Source: CADEED01 sp039931065
GTDB lineage: Bacteria > Pseudomonadota > Gammaproteobacteria > Steroidobacterales > Steroidobacteraceae
DNA length: 64,000 bases
Reading direction: 5' to 3'
Assembly (NCBI GenBank): GCA_039931065.1
Contig: JBDTSP010000020.1
Coordinates: 1 to 64,000, forward strand
Part shown: one piece after another, positions 52,755 to 61,178 of the stretch
How positions within the stretch are numbered: position 1 is the stretch's first letter
Layout of the letters: every line of letters begins with the position of its first letter
Translations under genes and position numbers: made by a program
The notes under the pieces: generated by a model
The model's database searches: none
The model's input: only the letters and a program-made list of their open reading frames with translations
What the model was told of the DNA's origin: nothing

Positions 52755-54548
52755 TCAGTTGCCGAGCGCGAACGCCACCAGCTTGTTGTCGATGTGCGAA
52801 ACCGGGCTGTGGTGGCCGCCTGCCATGATGGCCACCATCTGACGACCATCCGGCAACGTATAGACCAGCGGTGTAGCGCGAGCGCTGGTGGGCAATTCGC
52901 CTTTCCACAATTCACGGCCGTCACGCGTATCAAAGGCGCGCAGGTATTTGTCGAACGCCGCACCGATGAAGACCAGGCCGGATTCTGTGGTCGTGGGCCC
53001 ACCGAGATTCGGCGGCGTCAACGGCATGGGCAGAGCGCTGGCCTTGAACTTGTCGCGCAGATCGCCGAAGGGCACATGCCAGGCGAGTTCGCCTGTATCG
53101 GCATGGATGGCGACGAGTTCGCCCCAGGGCGGCGCGATGCACGGCGCACCTCCGGGCGAGAGAAGGAATTCGCGCGACATGGCAAATGGACCCCCACGTT
53201 GTTCGGTGGTCTCGCGCTTCGGAAATGCGCGCCGCGCGTCGGCCAGTTGATCCTGCGGAATCAACCGGATGATCGCAGGCAGGCGATTCACCGGCGCGAT
53301 CAGCAATCGCTGCGTGGGATCCCAGGCGACGCCACCCCAATGCAACCCGCCAATGTTGCCGGGCACGATCAGACTGCCGCCGATCGAGGGCGGCGTGAAG
53401 ATGCCATCGTTGCGCAGCGTATGGAAAATCTCCCGGCATGCGGCCAGCTCCTCAGGGGTTGCACCCCAGAGATCCTCTTCACTGATCTGCTGCGGTACCA
53501 GGCTTGCAGGTCGCGCGGGGAACGGCTGCGTCAGCGATGCCTGCTCACCGGGCACATCGCTCTTCGGCACCGCGCGCTCCTCAATCGGAAAAAGCGGCTT
53601 GCCAGTCAGTCGTTGAAAGAGAAACAGGTGACCCGTCTTGGAACCCACCGCGACCGCGGGTCCGTGCTTCGACGGCCATAGCAAGGGTGGTGAGGCCACG
53701 TCGTAATCCCACAGATCGTGATGCACGGTCTGAAAGCTCCAGCGCACGCGGCCGGTGGCGGCATCGAGCGCGACGACGGAATTCGCGAACCCGTTGTTGC
53801 CGGGCCGCAGTCCGCCGAAATAGTCGGGACTCGGACTGCCGGTCGGTAGATAGACGAGCGCATTCGCCGCATCCACCACGATGCGCGACCAGGTGTTGGC
53901 GCCGCCCTCCGGCGCGCCTTCCGGCAGCGGATGGAAGGTCCACTTGAGCACCCCCGTCGCGGCATCGAAGGCACGCACCTCGCCAGAGGCCATCTGCACC
54001 CGGCTGTTGTCGGCAACACTCGACCCGACAATCACCAGATTGCGCCACACGGCAGGCGACGAGGTGACGCCGTACTCACCGGGCCACTGCGGCGAATGTC
54101 GCAGGCCGGCTTTCAGATCGATTTCGCCGCCGACGCCAAAGTGCGCACACCGTGCGCCATCACGTGCCTGCAGGCAGACCAGCCGGCCATCGATGGTGCC
54201 TACGAACAGTCGATCACCGTGCAGCGTCGGCCCGCGATTGGCGGGGTCGCTGTAGTCGACGTCGGTGCGCACGCCCAGCTGCACGCGCCAGAGTTCGACG
54301 CCCGTGGCGGCGTTCAGCGCCACCACCGTGCCGAGCGGCGTTGACAGATACAGCCGGCCGTCGGCGTAGGCCGGCGTCGCCTCGAAGGCCGGCGGCTTGT
54401 TCCCACCCAGAGGCGCGATCGAATCACGCGTGTCGTAGGTCCACGCCAATGCCAGCTTCGACACATTGTCCGGCGTCAGAGAGACCGGCCGCGGAGCGGC
54501 GGAGGCAAGCAGCGGCAGGGCAATCAACAGGCTGAACAATGTTTTCAT
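52755..54548 (-). CDS. Periplasmic PQQ-dependent (glucose-dehydrogenase-like) quinoprotein
   Basis: Starting at MKTLFSLLIALPLLASAAPR gives a signal peptide and 597 residues. The eight-bladed propeller shows repeated W motifs (GVELWRVQLG, GVLKWTFHPL, GRVRWSFQTVHHDLWDYDVA, GELAWHVPFG, GRELWKGELP). Family marks include FEATPAYADGRLYLSTPLG, AHFGVGGEIDLKAG, TGSPSPDYFGG, TGHLFLFQRLTGKPLF and GAAFDKYLRAFD. These match the soluble domain of membrane glucose dehydrogenase, without the N-terminal membrane helices and without a heme site. It would oxidise sugars or alcohols in the periplasm. It is divergent from a LytTR regulator. Confidence 0.92.
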   Translation of the reverse strand: MKTLFSLLIALPLLASAAPRPVSLTPDNVSKLALAWTYDTRDSIAPLGGNKPPAFEATPAYADGRLYLSTPLGTVVALNAATGVELWRVQLGVRTDVDYSDPANRGPTLHGDRLFVGTIDGRLVCLQARDGARCAHFGVGGEIDLKAGLRHSPQWPGEYGVTSSPAVWRNLVIVGSSVADNSRVQMASGEVRAFDAATGVLKWTFHPLPEGAPEGGANTWSRIVVDAANALVYLPTGSPSPDYFGGLRPGNNGFANSVVALDAATGRVRWSFQTVHHDLWDYDVASPPLLWPSKHGPAVAVGSKTGHLFLFQRLTGKPLFPIEERAVPKSDVPGEQASLTQPFPARPASLVPQQISEEDLWGATPEELAACREIFHTLRNDGIFTPPSIGGSLIVPGNIGGLHWGGVAWDPTQRLLIAPVNRLPAIIRLIPQDQLADARRAFPKRETTEQRGGPFAMSREFLLSPGGAPCIAPPWGELVAIHADTGELAWHVPFGDLRDKFKASALPMPLTPPNLGGPTTTESGLVFIGAAFDKYLRAFDTRDGRELWKGELPTSARATPLVYTLPDGRQMVAIMAGGHHSPVSHIDNKLVAFALGN

Positions 54549-54662
54549 TGGCCGACCGTGGTCGTTTTGGCCGGCAATTGCCACCCCGAGGGGACGAATC
54601 GAAGGCGAACAGTGACGGGCGGCGAATGCCGGTGACAAACGTTGACTAGAATGCCGCCGCCC

Positions 54663-55526
54663 ATGACCTCATCGTCGCGACTCGAAAACTATCTGCGCCA
54701 CCGCCATCGCTGGGAGGCGGCCCTGTGGGCCGGTGGGCTGCTGCTCAGCGCCATCGCCGGCAGCAACGTGGCGTGGATCGAAATTCAGCGCGGTGGCGCG
54801 AATCACCACGCGTGGTGGGAGCCCGTGAGCTGGGAGTTCTCGAGCGCGCTGATGCTGCTGGCGTTGGTCTGGCCTCTGGTGAACTTCGAGCGTCGCTTTC
54901 CGCTGTCTCTCGAAACCTGGCGGCGGACGCTACCCTGGCATCTGCTGGGCGTCGTTGTGTTCTCGCTGGTCCACGTGCTCGGCATGGTCGCGCTGCGGCA
55001 GATCGCTTATGCATTGGCAAGGTCGCACTACGATTTTGGCTACTGGCCGCGCGAGCTGCTCTACGAATTCCTGAAGGACTGGAAGGCCTATCTGGTCTTT
55101 CTAATGATCATTCGCTTTTATCGCCTGCTGCTGCTGCGAATGCAGGGAGAGGCACGGTTGCTCACCGCACCGGATTCCGGCGCGCCGGTGGAGGAAATCG
55201 AAAGACCCGAGCGCTTCCTGGTGCGCAAGCTGGGCACCGAATTTCTCGTCCCTGCGCGTGATATCGAGTGGCTGGAGGCTGCGGAGAATTACGTGAACCT
55301 GCACGTTCGCGGGCGCGTGTATCCGCTGCGCTCGACGATGGCGGCGATTCAGGATCGGCTCGATCCGCAGCAGTTTGTGCGGGTGCATCGGAGTTACATC
55401 GTGAACCTCGGCTTCCTCGAGCGGATTGAGCCGCTGGAGACCGGCGATGCACGGCTGGTGTTGAAGAGCGGCGGGCGCATTCCGTGCAGTCGGCGCTATC
55501 GTGCGGCGTTGCGCGGGGCGGCTTGA
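54663..55526 (+). CDS. Membrane-bound LytTR-domain transcriptional regulator
   Basis: The 287-residue protein (starts at 54642 TTG and 54651 ATG are also possible) has four membrane helices in the first 165 residues (AALWAGGLLLSAIAGSNVAW, SSALMLLALVWPLVNF, HLLGVVVFSLVHVLGMVAL, AYLVFLMIIRFYRLLLL). A linker and a LytTR DNA-binding domain follow (FLVPARDIEWLEAAENYVNL, YPLRSTMAAIQDRLDPQQFV, RVHRSYIVNLGFLERIEPL). Regulators of this shape sense at the membrane and bind direct repeats. It is divergent from the PQQ dehydrogenase across 114 bp, which makes that gene a candidate target. Confidence 0.9.
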   Translation: MTSSSRLENYLRHRHRWEAALWAGGLLLSAIAGSNVAWIEIQRGGANHHAWWEPVSWEFSSALMLLALVWPLVNFERRFPLSLETWRRTLPWHLLGVVVFSLVHVLGMVALRQIAYALARSHYDFGYWPRELLYEFLKDWKAYLVFLMIIRFYRLLLLRMQGEARLLTAPDSGAPVEEIERPERFLVRKLGTEFLVPARDIEWLEAAENYVNLHVRGRVYPLRSTMAAIQDRLDPQQFVRVHRSYIVNLGFLERIEPLETGDARLVLKSGGRIPCSRRYRAALRGAA

Positions 55527-55558
55527 TGCTGGGAGGAACTCCGGGGACGCCATTTCGT

Positions 55559-56260
55559 TCAGGAGCCGGCTCCAATGATGAGCCGCATGCGTTCGAGCAC
55601 GAGGTTGGATTGTTCGCCGTAGGAGTCGTCCTGTAGCAACCCGGGTAGATAGTTCTCGAAATCCGCCCGCGCCATGAGTGCTCGACATTGATCCGCGAGA
55701 TACCGTCGCAAATCTGGCGTCGTACCCGCCAGCTCGTCAATCAGTTCGGTTCTTCCCGCGATCACATTGAGAATGTCTTCAAGGTCGTGGCTGGCCAGCA
55801 GATCACCCTGCCCTCGTCCGGCAAACGCTTCGAACTTGGTGCCGAGAAATGCCGGAGCACTGACAAGTCGAATGGCGGCCCCGCCAGGAAGTGTCCACGA
55901 ACGCGCAGTTTCGAGCGCCAGTGGGTACCAGCGATTTGCAAACCCGAGGATGCGTGCTTCGGTTGGCATCAGATCAACTTCGATATTTCGGTACTTCCAG
56001 CGGCAGATAGGCGCTTCGCTGCTCACGTCGCGCTTGAAGCCCAGCTTTTCGAAACGCTGTTCGACCTTGTGGTAGTCGGCCAGCAAGGTTACGTGCACGA
56101 TCAGATCCACGTCCAAGGTGGAACGAATTGGAGTTGCCGCGGGATCCGAGATGAGCAGTCCAGCCGCGCAACCGCCAACGAACACGACCTCGTCGCGCAG
56201 CGGCCCTAACGCCGCCGCCACCAGTTCGATGCGAGCGAGGTTTGGATCCGCAGGACTCAC
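55559..56260 (-). CDS. AbiEii/AbiGii-like nucleotidyltransferase
   Basis: The 233-residue protein begins at a GTG that overlaps the stop of the regulator gene (GTGA). The nucleotidyltransferase signature is FVGGCAAGLLISD with the metal-binding DVD in STLDVDLIVHV, then WKYRNIEVDLMPTEA, where the third acidic residue sits, and AFLGTKFEAFAGRGQGDLLA, SHDLEDILNVIAGR. These match the AbiEii toxin family (NTases that modify tRNA or other partners to stop translation). It is expected to be held in check by the adjacent gene, although that gene is not a typical AbiEi. Confidence 0.85.
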   Translation of the reverse strand: MSPADPNLARIELVAAALGPLRDEVVFVGGCAAGLLISDPAATPIRSTLDVDLIVHVTLLADYHKVEQRFEKLGFKRDVSSEAPICRWKYRNIEVDLMPTEARILGFANRWYPLALETARSWTLPGGAAIRLVSAPAFLGTKFEAFAGRGQGDLLASHDLEDILNVIAGRTELIDELAGTTPDLRRYLADQCRALMARADFENYLPGLLQDDSYGEQSNLVLERMRLIIGAGS

Positions 56261-56793
56261 TGCATCCGTTCTTGGAGCATTGTTAGCGCGCGATTGCGTT
56301 CGCGGGCCTGGCCGGAACGAAGTGCATCGAACAGCGCCAACAACTCATACAGTTTTTCGTCGCGCAGAGCCGCCGCTGGCACAGTCGGATAGAGGGGTGC
56401 CAAGGCGATCCCTCGCACCGGGCCTTTCGCGTAAGGCCACACTGGCGGCGGATCTGAGGAAGGCGCGATGGCGCTATTGAGAGGAGACGCGGCGTGCGCC
56501 GTGGGCACACCGCGCAGCAGCTTTCCACGCACCGTGGGAAATGCGTACTTGGCGCCGTGCAGGACGAATTCCCGGAGTTGCGGCTTCAGCAAAACCGGCT
56601 GTCGGTCCTGAAATTTCGCGAGTCCCGCCTGCGCCGCACGCTTGAGCGCAGCGTGGGCCGCCGAAATGGCAAGTCCAGTCCGGGCCGCCAAATCCGCATA
56701 CGTTGCTGGCGCGTCGCCCCGCGCCAGCAATGCGAGCAAGACAAATAGATCCTGGGGCTTCAGGGCGACTTGATCGCTGCCGAATCGGGCCAT
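56257..56793 (-). CDS. Winged-helix regulator, partner of AbiEii-like enzyme
   Basis: The start at MARFGSDQVALKPQDLFVLL (178 residues) is preferred to the longer frame because the operator-like palindrome then lies in the untranslated leader. The N-terminal 70 residues form a winged helix (LLALLARGDAPATYADLAAR, GLAISAAHAALKRAAQAGL). The rest (LLKPQLREFVLHGAKYAFPT, LYPTVPAAALRDEKLYELLA) is conserved-looking but unnamed. It probably represses its own operon and may act as the antitoxin for the nucleotidyltransferase behind it, with which it overlaps by 4 bp. Confidence 0.75.
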   Translation of the reverse strand: MARFGSDQVALKPQDLFVLLALLARGDAPATYADLAARTGLAISAAHAALKRAAQAGLAKFQDRQPVLLKPQLREFVLHGAKYAFPTVRGKLLRGVPTAHAASPLNSAIAPSSDPPPVWPYAKGPVRGIALAPLYPTVPAAALRDEKLYELLALFDALRSGQARERNRALTMLQERMQ

Positions 56794-56801
56794 ATTCGTG
56801 A

Positions 56802-56884
56802 TTCTTGAATTGAGAATGAGAAGCTGAGCGGACGGTACGTCCAAGCACGGCCCTGGTCAATATTCTCAATTCAAGAATTGAGAA
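56802..56884. promoter_or_regulatory. Paired operator sites for the AbiEii-like operon
   Basis: TTCTCAATTC-AA-GAATTGAGAA is a perfect inverted repeat at 56863-56884. A second half-and-core copy, TTCTTGAATTGAGAA, is at 56802-56816, 9 bp ahead of the regulator start. Two sites flanking a likely promoter suggest cooperative autorepression. Confidence 0.7.
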
Positions 56885-57046
56885 GATTCACAGTAAATAA
56901 TTGATTTATAAGACTATAGCGGCCCACAGAAATCGGAATCTGGGTGCAGCCCGTCTTCGACGCGGGCCTCCACCGGGTCACCATCTTTCCACTCTGGCTG
57001 CTCTTCTGCGCGCGAGCCGCCATGTCTGACATGCAACGGAGGCACA

Positions 57047-57721
57047 ATGGCTCATCCCATTCACACCACGAAAACACCCATCATGAAGATCGCACTCATC
57101 ATCGAGAACAGCCAGGCCGCAAAGTCCGAGATCGTCCACAACGCGCTGAAATCCGTTGTCGAACCTCTGGGGCATCACGTGCATCACTACGGCATGTACA
57201 CGCCCGAGGACAAAGCCTCGCTGACCTACGTCATGAACGGCCTGCTGGCCGGCATCCTGCTGAACAGCAAGGCTGCCGACTTCGTCGTCACTGGGTGCGG
57301 CACCGGCATGGGATCGATGCTGGCCTGCAATTCAATGCCTGGCGTATTTTGCGGATTGGTGCTCGATCCGACCGATGCCTTCCTGTTCGGCCAGATCAAC
57401 GACGGCAATTGCCTGGCGATGCCCTACGCCAAGGGTTTCGGTTGGGCAGCCGAACTCAACCTGCAGGATTGCTACCGCAAGTTGTTCGAACACGAGCGTG
57501 GCGTTGGCTATCCCAAAGAGCGCGCGGCCATCATGGCCAAGAACCGCGGCATCCTGAAGGAACTCAAAGCCGCGTCCTGCAAAGACATGCCGACGGTGCT
57601 CAAGAGCGTCGATCAGGAATTGCTGAAAGCCGCCGTCTCCGGCGAGAAGTTTCAGCAACTGTTCTTCGCGAACTGTCAGGACGAGGTCATAGCCGCGTAC
57701 ATCAAACGCCTGGTGGCCTGA
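57047..57721 (+). CDS. RpiB/LacA/LacB-family sugar-phosphate isomerase
   Basis: The 224-residue protein begins at 57047, with GGAGG 7 nt upstream; an internal Met at 57083 starts the fold. Family marks are MKIALIIENSQAAKSEIVHN, DFVVTGCGTGMGSMLACNSM and GQINDGNCLAMPYAKGFG. The core (GTGxGxxxAxN) is the ribose-5-phosphate or galactose-6-phosphate isomerase active site, with the catalytic Cys in TGCGTGMG. Members convert aldose to ketose phosphates. The C-terminal 70 residues (IMAKNRGILKELKAASCKDM) are longer than in RpiB and typical of a distinct subfamily. A terminator-like hairpin follows. Confidence 0.88.
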   Translation: MAHPIHTTKTPIMKIALIIENSQAAKSEIVHNALKSVVEPLGHHVHHYGMYTPEDKASLTYVMNGLLAGILLNSKAADFVVTGCGTGMGSMLACNSMPGVFCGLVLDPTDAFLFGQINDGNCLAMPYAKGFGWAAELNLQDCYRKLFEHERGVGYPKERAAIMAKNRGILKELKAASCKDMPTVLKSVDQELLKAAVSGEKFQQLFFANCQDEVIAAYIKRLVA

Positions 57722-57735
57722 GGCTTTTTCACGAA

Positions 57736-57757
57736 CCCCGGCATTTTCGCGCCGGGG
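57736..57757 (+). terminator. Hairpin between convergent genes
   Basis: CCCCGGC and GCCGGGG form a 7-bp stem, 15 bp after the isomerase stop and 9 bp before the stop of the minus-strand gene. It is followed by a short pyrimidine run. Confidence 0.55.
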
Positions 57758-57765
57758 GCTTCTCC

Positions 57766-58239
57766 TCAGGAAGAGACGAGTCTGACCTGCATCTTGCGAA
57801 TGTTGGCGCCGGGAAATCTTCCCGTCGCTGTGACTTCCAGCAGCCGTGCCTTCGCTTCTTTCAAGGTTCGCCCTGCGTAGACTGCGATGAAGGCGTAGTC
57901 CTCGTTGGTGTTCGTGTAGCTGATGTTTTCTTCGAAGTCGTCGTCGCACCCGAAGCGCGTCGAGAAAACCTTGAGACGCGGAAACAGTCGTTGGACCTCA
58001 CCGCGATCCTCTTCGGAAATACTGCACCGCTTGGCGGTTCTGAGAATGATCGCGTAGAACTTCTCCGAGAGAAATTCCGCACGCGCGATGCCGTCCTGCG
58101 GGGTCTCGAAGCATAGTTCGTGCGGCTTGAAGGCCGTGTTGCCGCAGGATCTCGCGGGATCGGGCAGGATCTTTCCCTGGCCCATCGCGGAGGAAATACC
58201 GAGCAACGAAAGAGTTGCGGCGACGACCGATCTGTTCAT
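57766..58239 (-). CDS. Exported hypothetical protein
   Basis: The start MNRSVVAATLSLLGISSAMG gives a signal peptide and 157 residues; the longer frame is rejected. The mature protein has four cysteines (ARSCGNTAFKPHELCFETPQ, AKRCSISEEDRGEVQRLFPR, TRFGCDDDFEENISYTNTN), probably two disulfides, and a C-terminal alpha/beta part (AFIAVYAGRTLKEAKARLLE). I know no family name for it. It is likely periplasmic. Confidence 0.7.
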   Translation of the reverse strand: MNRSVVAATLSLLGISSAMGQGKILPDPARSCGNTAFKPHELCFETPQDGIARAEFLSEKFYAIILRTAKRCSISEEDRGEVQRLFPRLKVFSTRFGCDDDFEENISYTNTNEDYAFIAVYAGRTLKEAKARLLEVTATGRFPGANIRKMQVRLVSS

Positions 58240-58389
58240 GATCTGGATCCCTGTGTAGTCGCCGTTGCGGCAACTCGCAGATTCCGATTGACTGCGGCCC
58301 AAGAGTAGCATGTCAAAAAAAGAACCCCGCCGGCTTCCCGACAGGGATCTTCTATCTACCTCGTGACGCCGACAGCCAATAGGCCGATT

Positions 58390-58767
58390 CTACGCTTCGA
58401 CAATCGGCTTGAAGCCAGCCCAGGCCATGCGGCTCATGTCGAAGGGCATGTTCGCGGGATCCATCATCCTGGAAAGGCGCGGATCCTCCATCACCTTTTT
58501 CATGATGCGTTTCTGATCGGCCTTTGACTTGTAGGTGATCCAGGAGAACACCACCACCTCGCCCGATTTCACCCTCGCGAGCTTCGGAAAGAGGGAGGTG
58601 AAAGTCTTGCCGTCGTGCTTGCTGGTGAGCTGGTCGGCGACGCACTCGACGTACTCGAGAGCCCCGTGCTCACGCCAGACTTTGGCGGCCACGCGGGCGA
58701 CGCGGCGGTAGCGCGCGAGGTTTTTCTTCGCGATCGGCAGGACGAATCCATCTACGTATCGGGACAT
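58390..58767 (-). CDS. DUF1428 family protein (YbaA-like)
   Basis: The 125-residue protein starts MSRYVDGFVLPIAKKNLARY after an AAGGAG ribosome site. YVDGFVLP, WREHGALEYVECVADQL, VVVFSWITYKSKADQKRI and RMMDPANMPFDMSRMAWAGF are the DUF1428 hallmarks; the fold is a dimeric ferredoxin-like barrel. Cytoplasmic; biochemical role unknown. Confidence 0.93.
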   Translation of the reverse strand: MSRYVDGFVLPIAKKNLARYRRVARVAAKVWREHGALEYVECVADQLTSKHDGKTFTSLFPKLARVKSGEVVVFSWITYKSKADQKRIMKKVMEDPRLSRMMDPANMPFDMSRMAWAGFKPIVEA

Positions 58768-58864
58768 GCGTTTCTCCTTGGTAGTTGGTTTCTAGCCGAA
58801 CGGCGGGGCCTCATTTCGACACCTGCCGGAGAAGTACTTCTGGATCTCGGCCATACGTGGCCGA

Positions 58865-58935
58865 ATGCCCCGCTATTCGGCCATTGCCCTGCTCTTGCTG
58901 GCCGCCGGCACTGCCCACGCCGGGGACGATCAGCG
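58865..58935 (+). pseudogene. Orphan signal peptide (5' remnant of a secreted-protein gene)
   Basis: The frame MPRYSAIALLLLAAGTAHAG plus a few residues is a textbook signal peptide. After about 58935 it runs into the antisense of the minus-strand membrane-protein gene and loses protein character. A small palindrome (CGGCCA-TACG-TGGCCG) ends 1 bp before the ATG. It looks like a gene cut off after its leader. Confidence 0.4.
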
Positions 58936-59238
58936 CCGAGGTGGGTCGCGAGAAATCACTTCGCCTTCGATGACATTGCCGTCAGACCGCGGCTGCGACT
59001 GCTCCTGCATCCGTGCGCGAATCTGCCGGCGCAGCTCGCGCGTTTGCCACCATAGATATCCGCCGACAACCAGCACGACGACCAGTCCGATCGCGAGGAA
59101 CACCACGGAAAAGACGAACGCACTGGCCAGCGTCAAGACTCCGCCGAGGACTACGACGCTCTTTAAAGCGAGGAGTTTGATCCGGGAAAGTGCACTGCCT
59201 CGGTAGCCGATTTGTGCGCGGGGTTCGTCAATTTGCAT
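58930..59238 (-). CDS. Small membrane protein
   Basis: The 102-residue protein is MQIDEPRAQIGYRGSALSRI, then a long hydrophobic stretch that makes one or two helices (LALKSVVVLGGVLTLASAFV, SVVFLAIGLVVVLVVGGYLW). A basic helical tail follows (TRELRRQIRARMQEQ), ending NVIEGEVISRDPPRR. The GEVISRD-like end is common in small proteobacterial membrane proteins of unknown role. The 1.1-kb open frame that contains it is mostly shadow of the transporter gene. Confidence 0.75.
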   Translation of the reverse strand: MQIDEPRAQIGYRGSALSRIKLLALKSVVVLGGVLTLASAFVFSVVFLAIGLVVVLVVGGYLWWQTRELRRQIRARMQEQSQPRSDGNVIEGEVISRDPPRR

Positions 59239-59370
59239 TGAGTCAGTCTCTTTCGCATGTGCCGTGGCAATCATAGATCGATACCGGTCGTCCGGAGTTC
59301 CCTCCGGCAGGAGGAGTTGGCGTGGATGGAGTACGCTCCTACGCCCGAGTGAACCGCAGATCCGACATCG

Positions 59371-60945
59371 ATGGCCACCGCCGAACTCGATTCCCGAACC
59401 CCTTCGGCCAAGCCGGGAGTGCCGCGGCAGGTCCCGTACATCATCGGCAACGAGGCCTGCGAGCGCTTCAGTTTCTACGGGATGCGCAACATCCTCACGC
59501 CGTTCCTCGTCACTTCGCTGCTGCTCTACGCACCGGAAGCCGAGCGCGCAGGGATCGCCAAGGATGTATTCCACTCCTTCGTGATCGGCGTGTACTTCTT
59601 TCCGCTGCTCGGCGGATGGATCGCCGATCGGCTCCTCGGCAAGTACCGCACGATCCTGTGGCTGTCGCTCGTCTACTGCGTGGGGCACGCGTGCCTCGCC
59701 GCGTTCGACGACAACCGCACCGGCTTCTACACCGGGCTGTTCCTGATCGCACTGGGTTCGGGTGGCATCAAACCACTCGTCGTGTCGTTCGTCGGCGATC
59801 AATTCGATCAGACGAATAAACACATCGCGAAGGTCGTGTTCGATGCTTTCTACTGGACCATCAACTTCGGGTCGTTCTTCGCCTCGCTGCTCATGCCTAT
59901 CTTCCTGCGCAACTACGGGCCCGCAGTTGCCTTCGGTATCCCCGGAATTCTGATGTTCATCGCGACCGTCGTCTTCTGGGCGGGGCGCAAGAAGTACGTG
60001 AACGTTCCGCCCGCCCCTGCCGATCCGCATTCGTTCCTGCGCGTCGCGCTAACGGCTCTTTGGGCGCGCGCCGAAGGACAGGGTCGCCCCGGGCTCATTG
60101 TCGCCGCCATCGGCGGGGCGCTGGCTATCGGTGCGTTCGCGATGATCGGATCACTGGGCTTCGTCGCCTCCGCCTGCCTTGCGCTGGTCTTCCTGCTGGC
60201 GTTCGGCGGCACCGGCGCCTATCTACAACTCGATCGGGCGAGCGCGGTGCATCCGCTGGATCGAATCGAAGGCGTTCGTGCGGTGCTGCGCATCCTCATC
60301 GTGTTCGCGCTGGTGACGCCGTTCTGGTCGCTGTTCGACCAGAAGGCATCGACGTGGGTCCTGCAGGCCGACCAGATGCTGAAGCCCGAGTGGTTCTCAT
60401 CCGCGCAGATGCAGGCGCTGAATCCTGCGCTCGTCATGATCCTGATTCCGTTCAACAACCTTGTGCTCTACCCCGCGCTGCGCCGCTGGGGCGTCGTTGT
60501 GACGCCGTTGCGGAGGATGGGTTTCGGCATTGCGTTTTCGGGTTTCGCCTGGATCGCGGCCGGCGCCATCCAGCTCGCAATCGACGGCGGCGATGCGGTA
60601 TCCATCGTCTGGCAGATGCTGCCCTATCTACTACTGACGTTCGGCGAGGTGCTCGTCTCGGCGACGGGACTCGAGTTCGCGTACAGCCAGGCGCCGCTGT
60701 CCATGAAAGGCGTGATCATGGCGTTCTGGTATCTGTCGGTGACGGTTGGCAACCTCTGGGTGCTGCTGGTCAATGCCACCGTGCGCAATGAAGCCGTGAT
60801 ATCGCGCGTCGCGGACACCGGCCTCACGCAGAACGCCTTTCTCATGTTCTTCTTCGCGGCGTTCGCGCTCGTCGTTGCGCTCGCCTTCGGCTGGTATGCG
60901 CGGCGTTACCCGATGCAGGATCACTATCGAACTGCGGGGGAATGA
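59371..60945 (+). CDS. POT-family proton-dependent oligopeptide transporter
   Basis: The 524-residue inner-membrane protein has about 12-14 helices. POT motifs: NEACERFSFYGMRNILTPFL (ExxERFxYYG), the FPLLGGWIADRLLGKYRTI loop, ALGSGGIKPLVVSFVGDQFD and FYWTINFGSFFASLLMPIFL. ASTWVLQADQM and PYLLLTFGEVLVSATGLEFA in the second half are also typical. It imports di- and tripeptides with protons. It stands alone, with its 3' end overlapping that of the convergent toxin gene by 22 bp. Confidence 0.94.
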   Translation: MATAELDSRTPSAKPGVPRQVPYIIGNEACERFSFYGMRNILTPFLVTSLLLYAPEAERAGIAKDVFHSFVIGVYFFPLLGGWIADRLLGKYRTILWLSLVYCVGHACLAAFDDNRTGFYTGLFLIALGSGGIKPLVVSFVGDQFDQTNKHIAKVVFDAFYWTINFGSFFASLLMPIFLRNYGPAVAFGIPGILMFIATVVFWAGRKKYVNVPPAPADPHSFLRVALTALWARAEGQGRPGLIVAAIGGALAIGAFAMIGSLGFVASACLALVFLLAFGGTGAYLQLDRASAVHPLDRIEGVRAVLRILIVFALVTPFWSLFDQKASTWVLQADQMLKPEWFSSAQMQALNPALVMILIPFNNLVLYPALRRWGVVVTPLRRMGFGIAFSGFAWIAAGAIQLAIDGGDAVSIVWQMLPYLLLTFGEVLVSATGLEFAYSQAPLSMKGVIMAFWYLSVTVGNLWVLLVNATVRNEAVISRVADTGLTQNAFLMFFFAAFALVVALAFGWYARRYPMQDHYRTAGE

Positions 60946-61178
60946 CCCACTTTTACAACCAGCACGAGCAGCTTTGCGTCGACGATCTCATAAATGATTC
61001 GATACGCGCCTTGGCGGATTCGGTACCGTTCCTGGCCAGAGAGCTTCTCGCAGCCCAGTGGCCTTGGGTCGAGTGCCAGCGCGCGAATACGCTCCATGAT
61101 TCGCTTGACGTCCTTCTTCGGGAACGCTCGAAGATCCTTCGCAACGGACTTCCTGAAGACGAGCTCATAACTTGCCAT
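60924..61178 (-). CDS. RelE/ParE-family toxin
   Basis: The 84-residue protein has the RelE pattern: YELVFRKSVAKDLRAFPKKD, RIMERIRALALDPRPLGCEK, SGQERYRIRQGAYRIIYEI and LLVLVVKVGHSPAVR. Basic residues R/Y in the YRIRQGAYRIIYEI strand and the terminal GHS..VR are typical of mRNA-cleaving RelE toxins. The start overlaps the antitoxin gene by 14 bp. Confidence 0.92.
   Translation of the reverse strand: MASYELVFRKSVAKDLRAFPKKDVKRIMERIRALALDPRPLGCEKLSGQERYRIRQGAYRIIYEIVDAKLLVLVVKVGHSPAVR

Noticed and set aside
58930..60030. 366-codon minus-strand frame
   Set aside because: Only its last 102 codons are a real membrane protein; the rest is antisense to the POT transporter.
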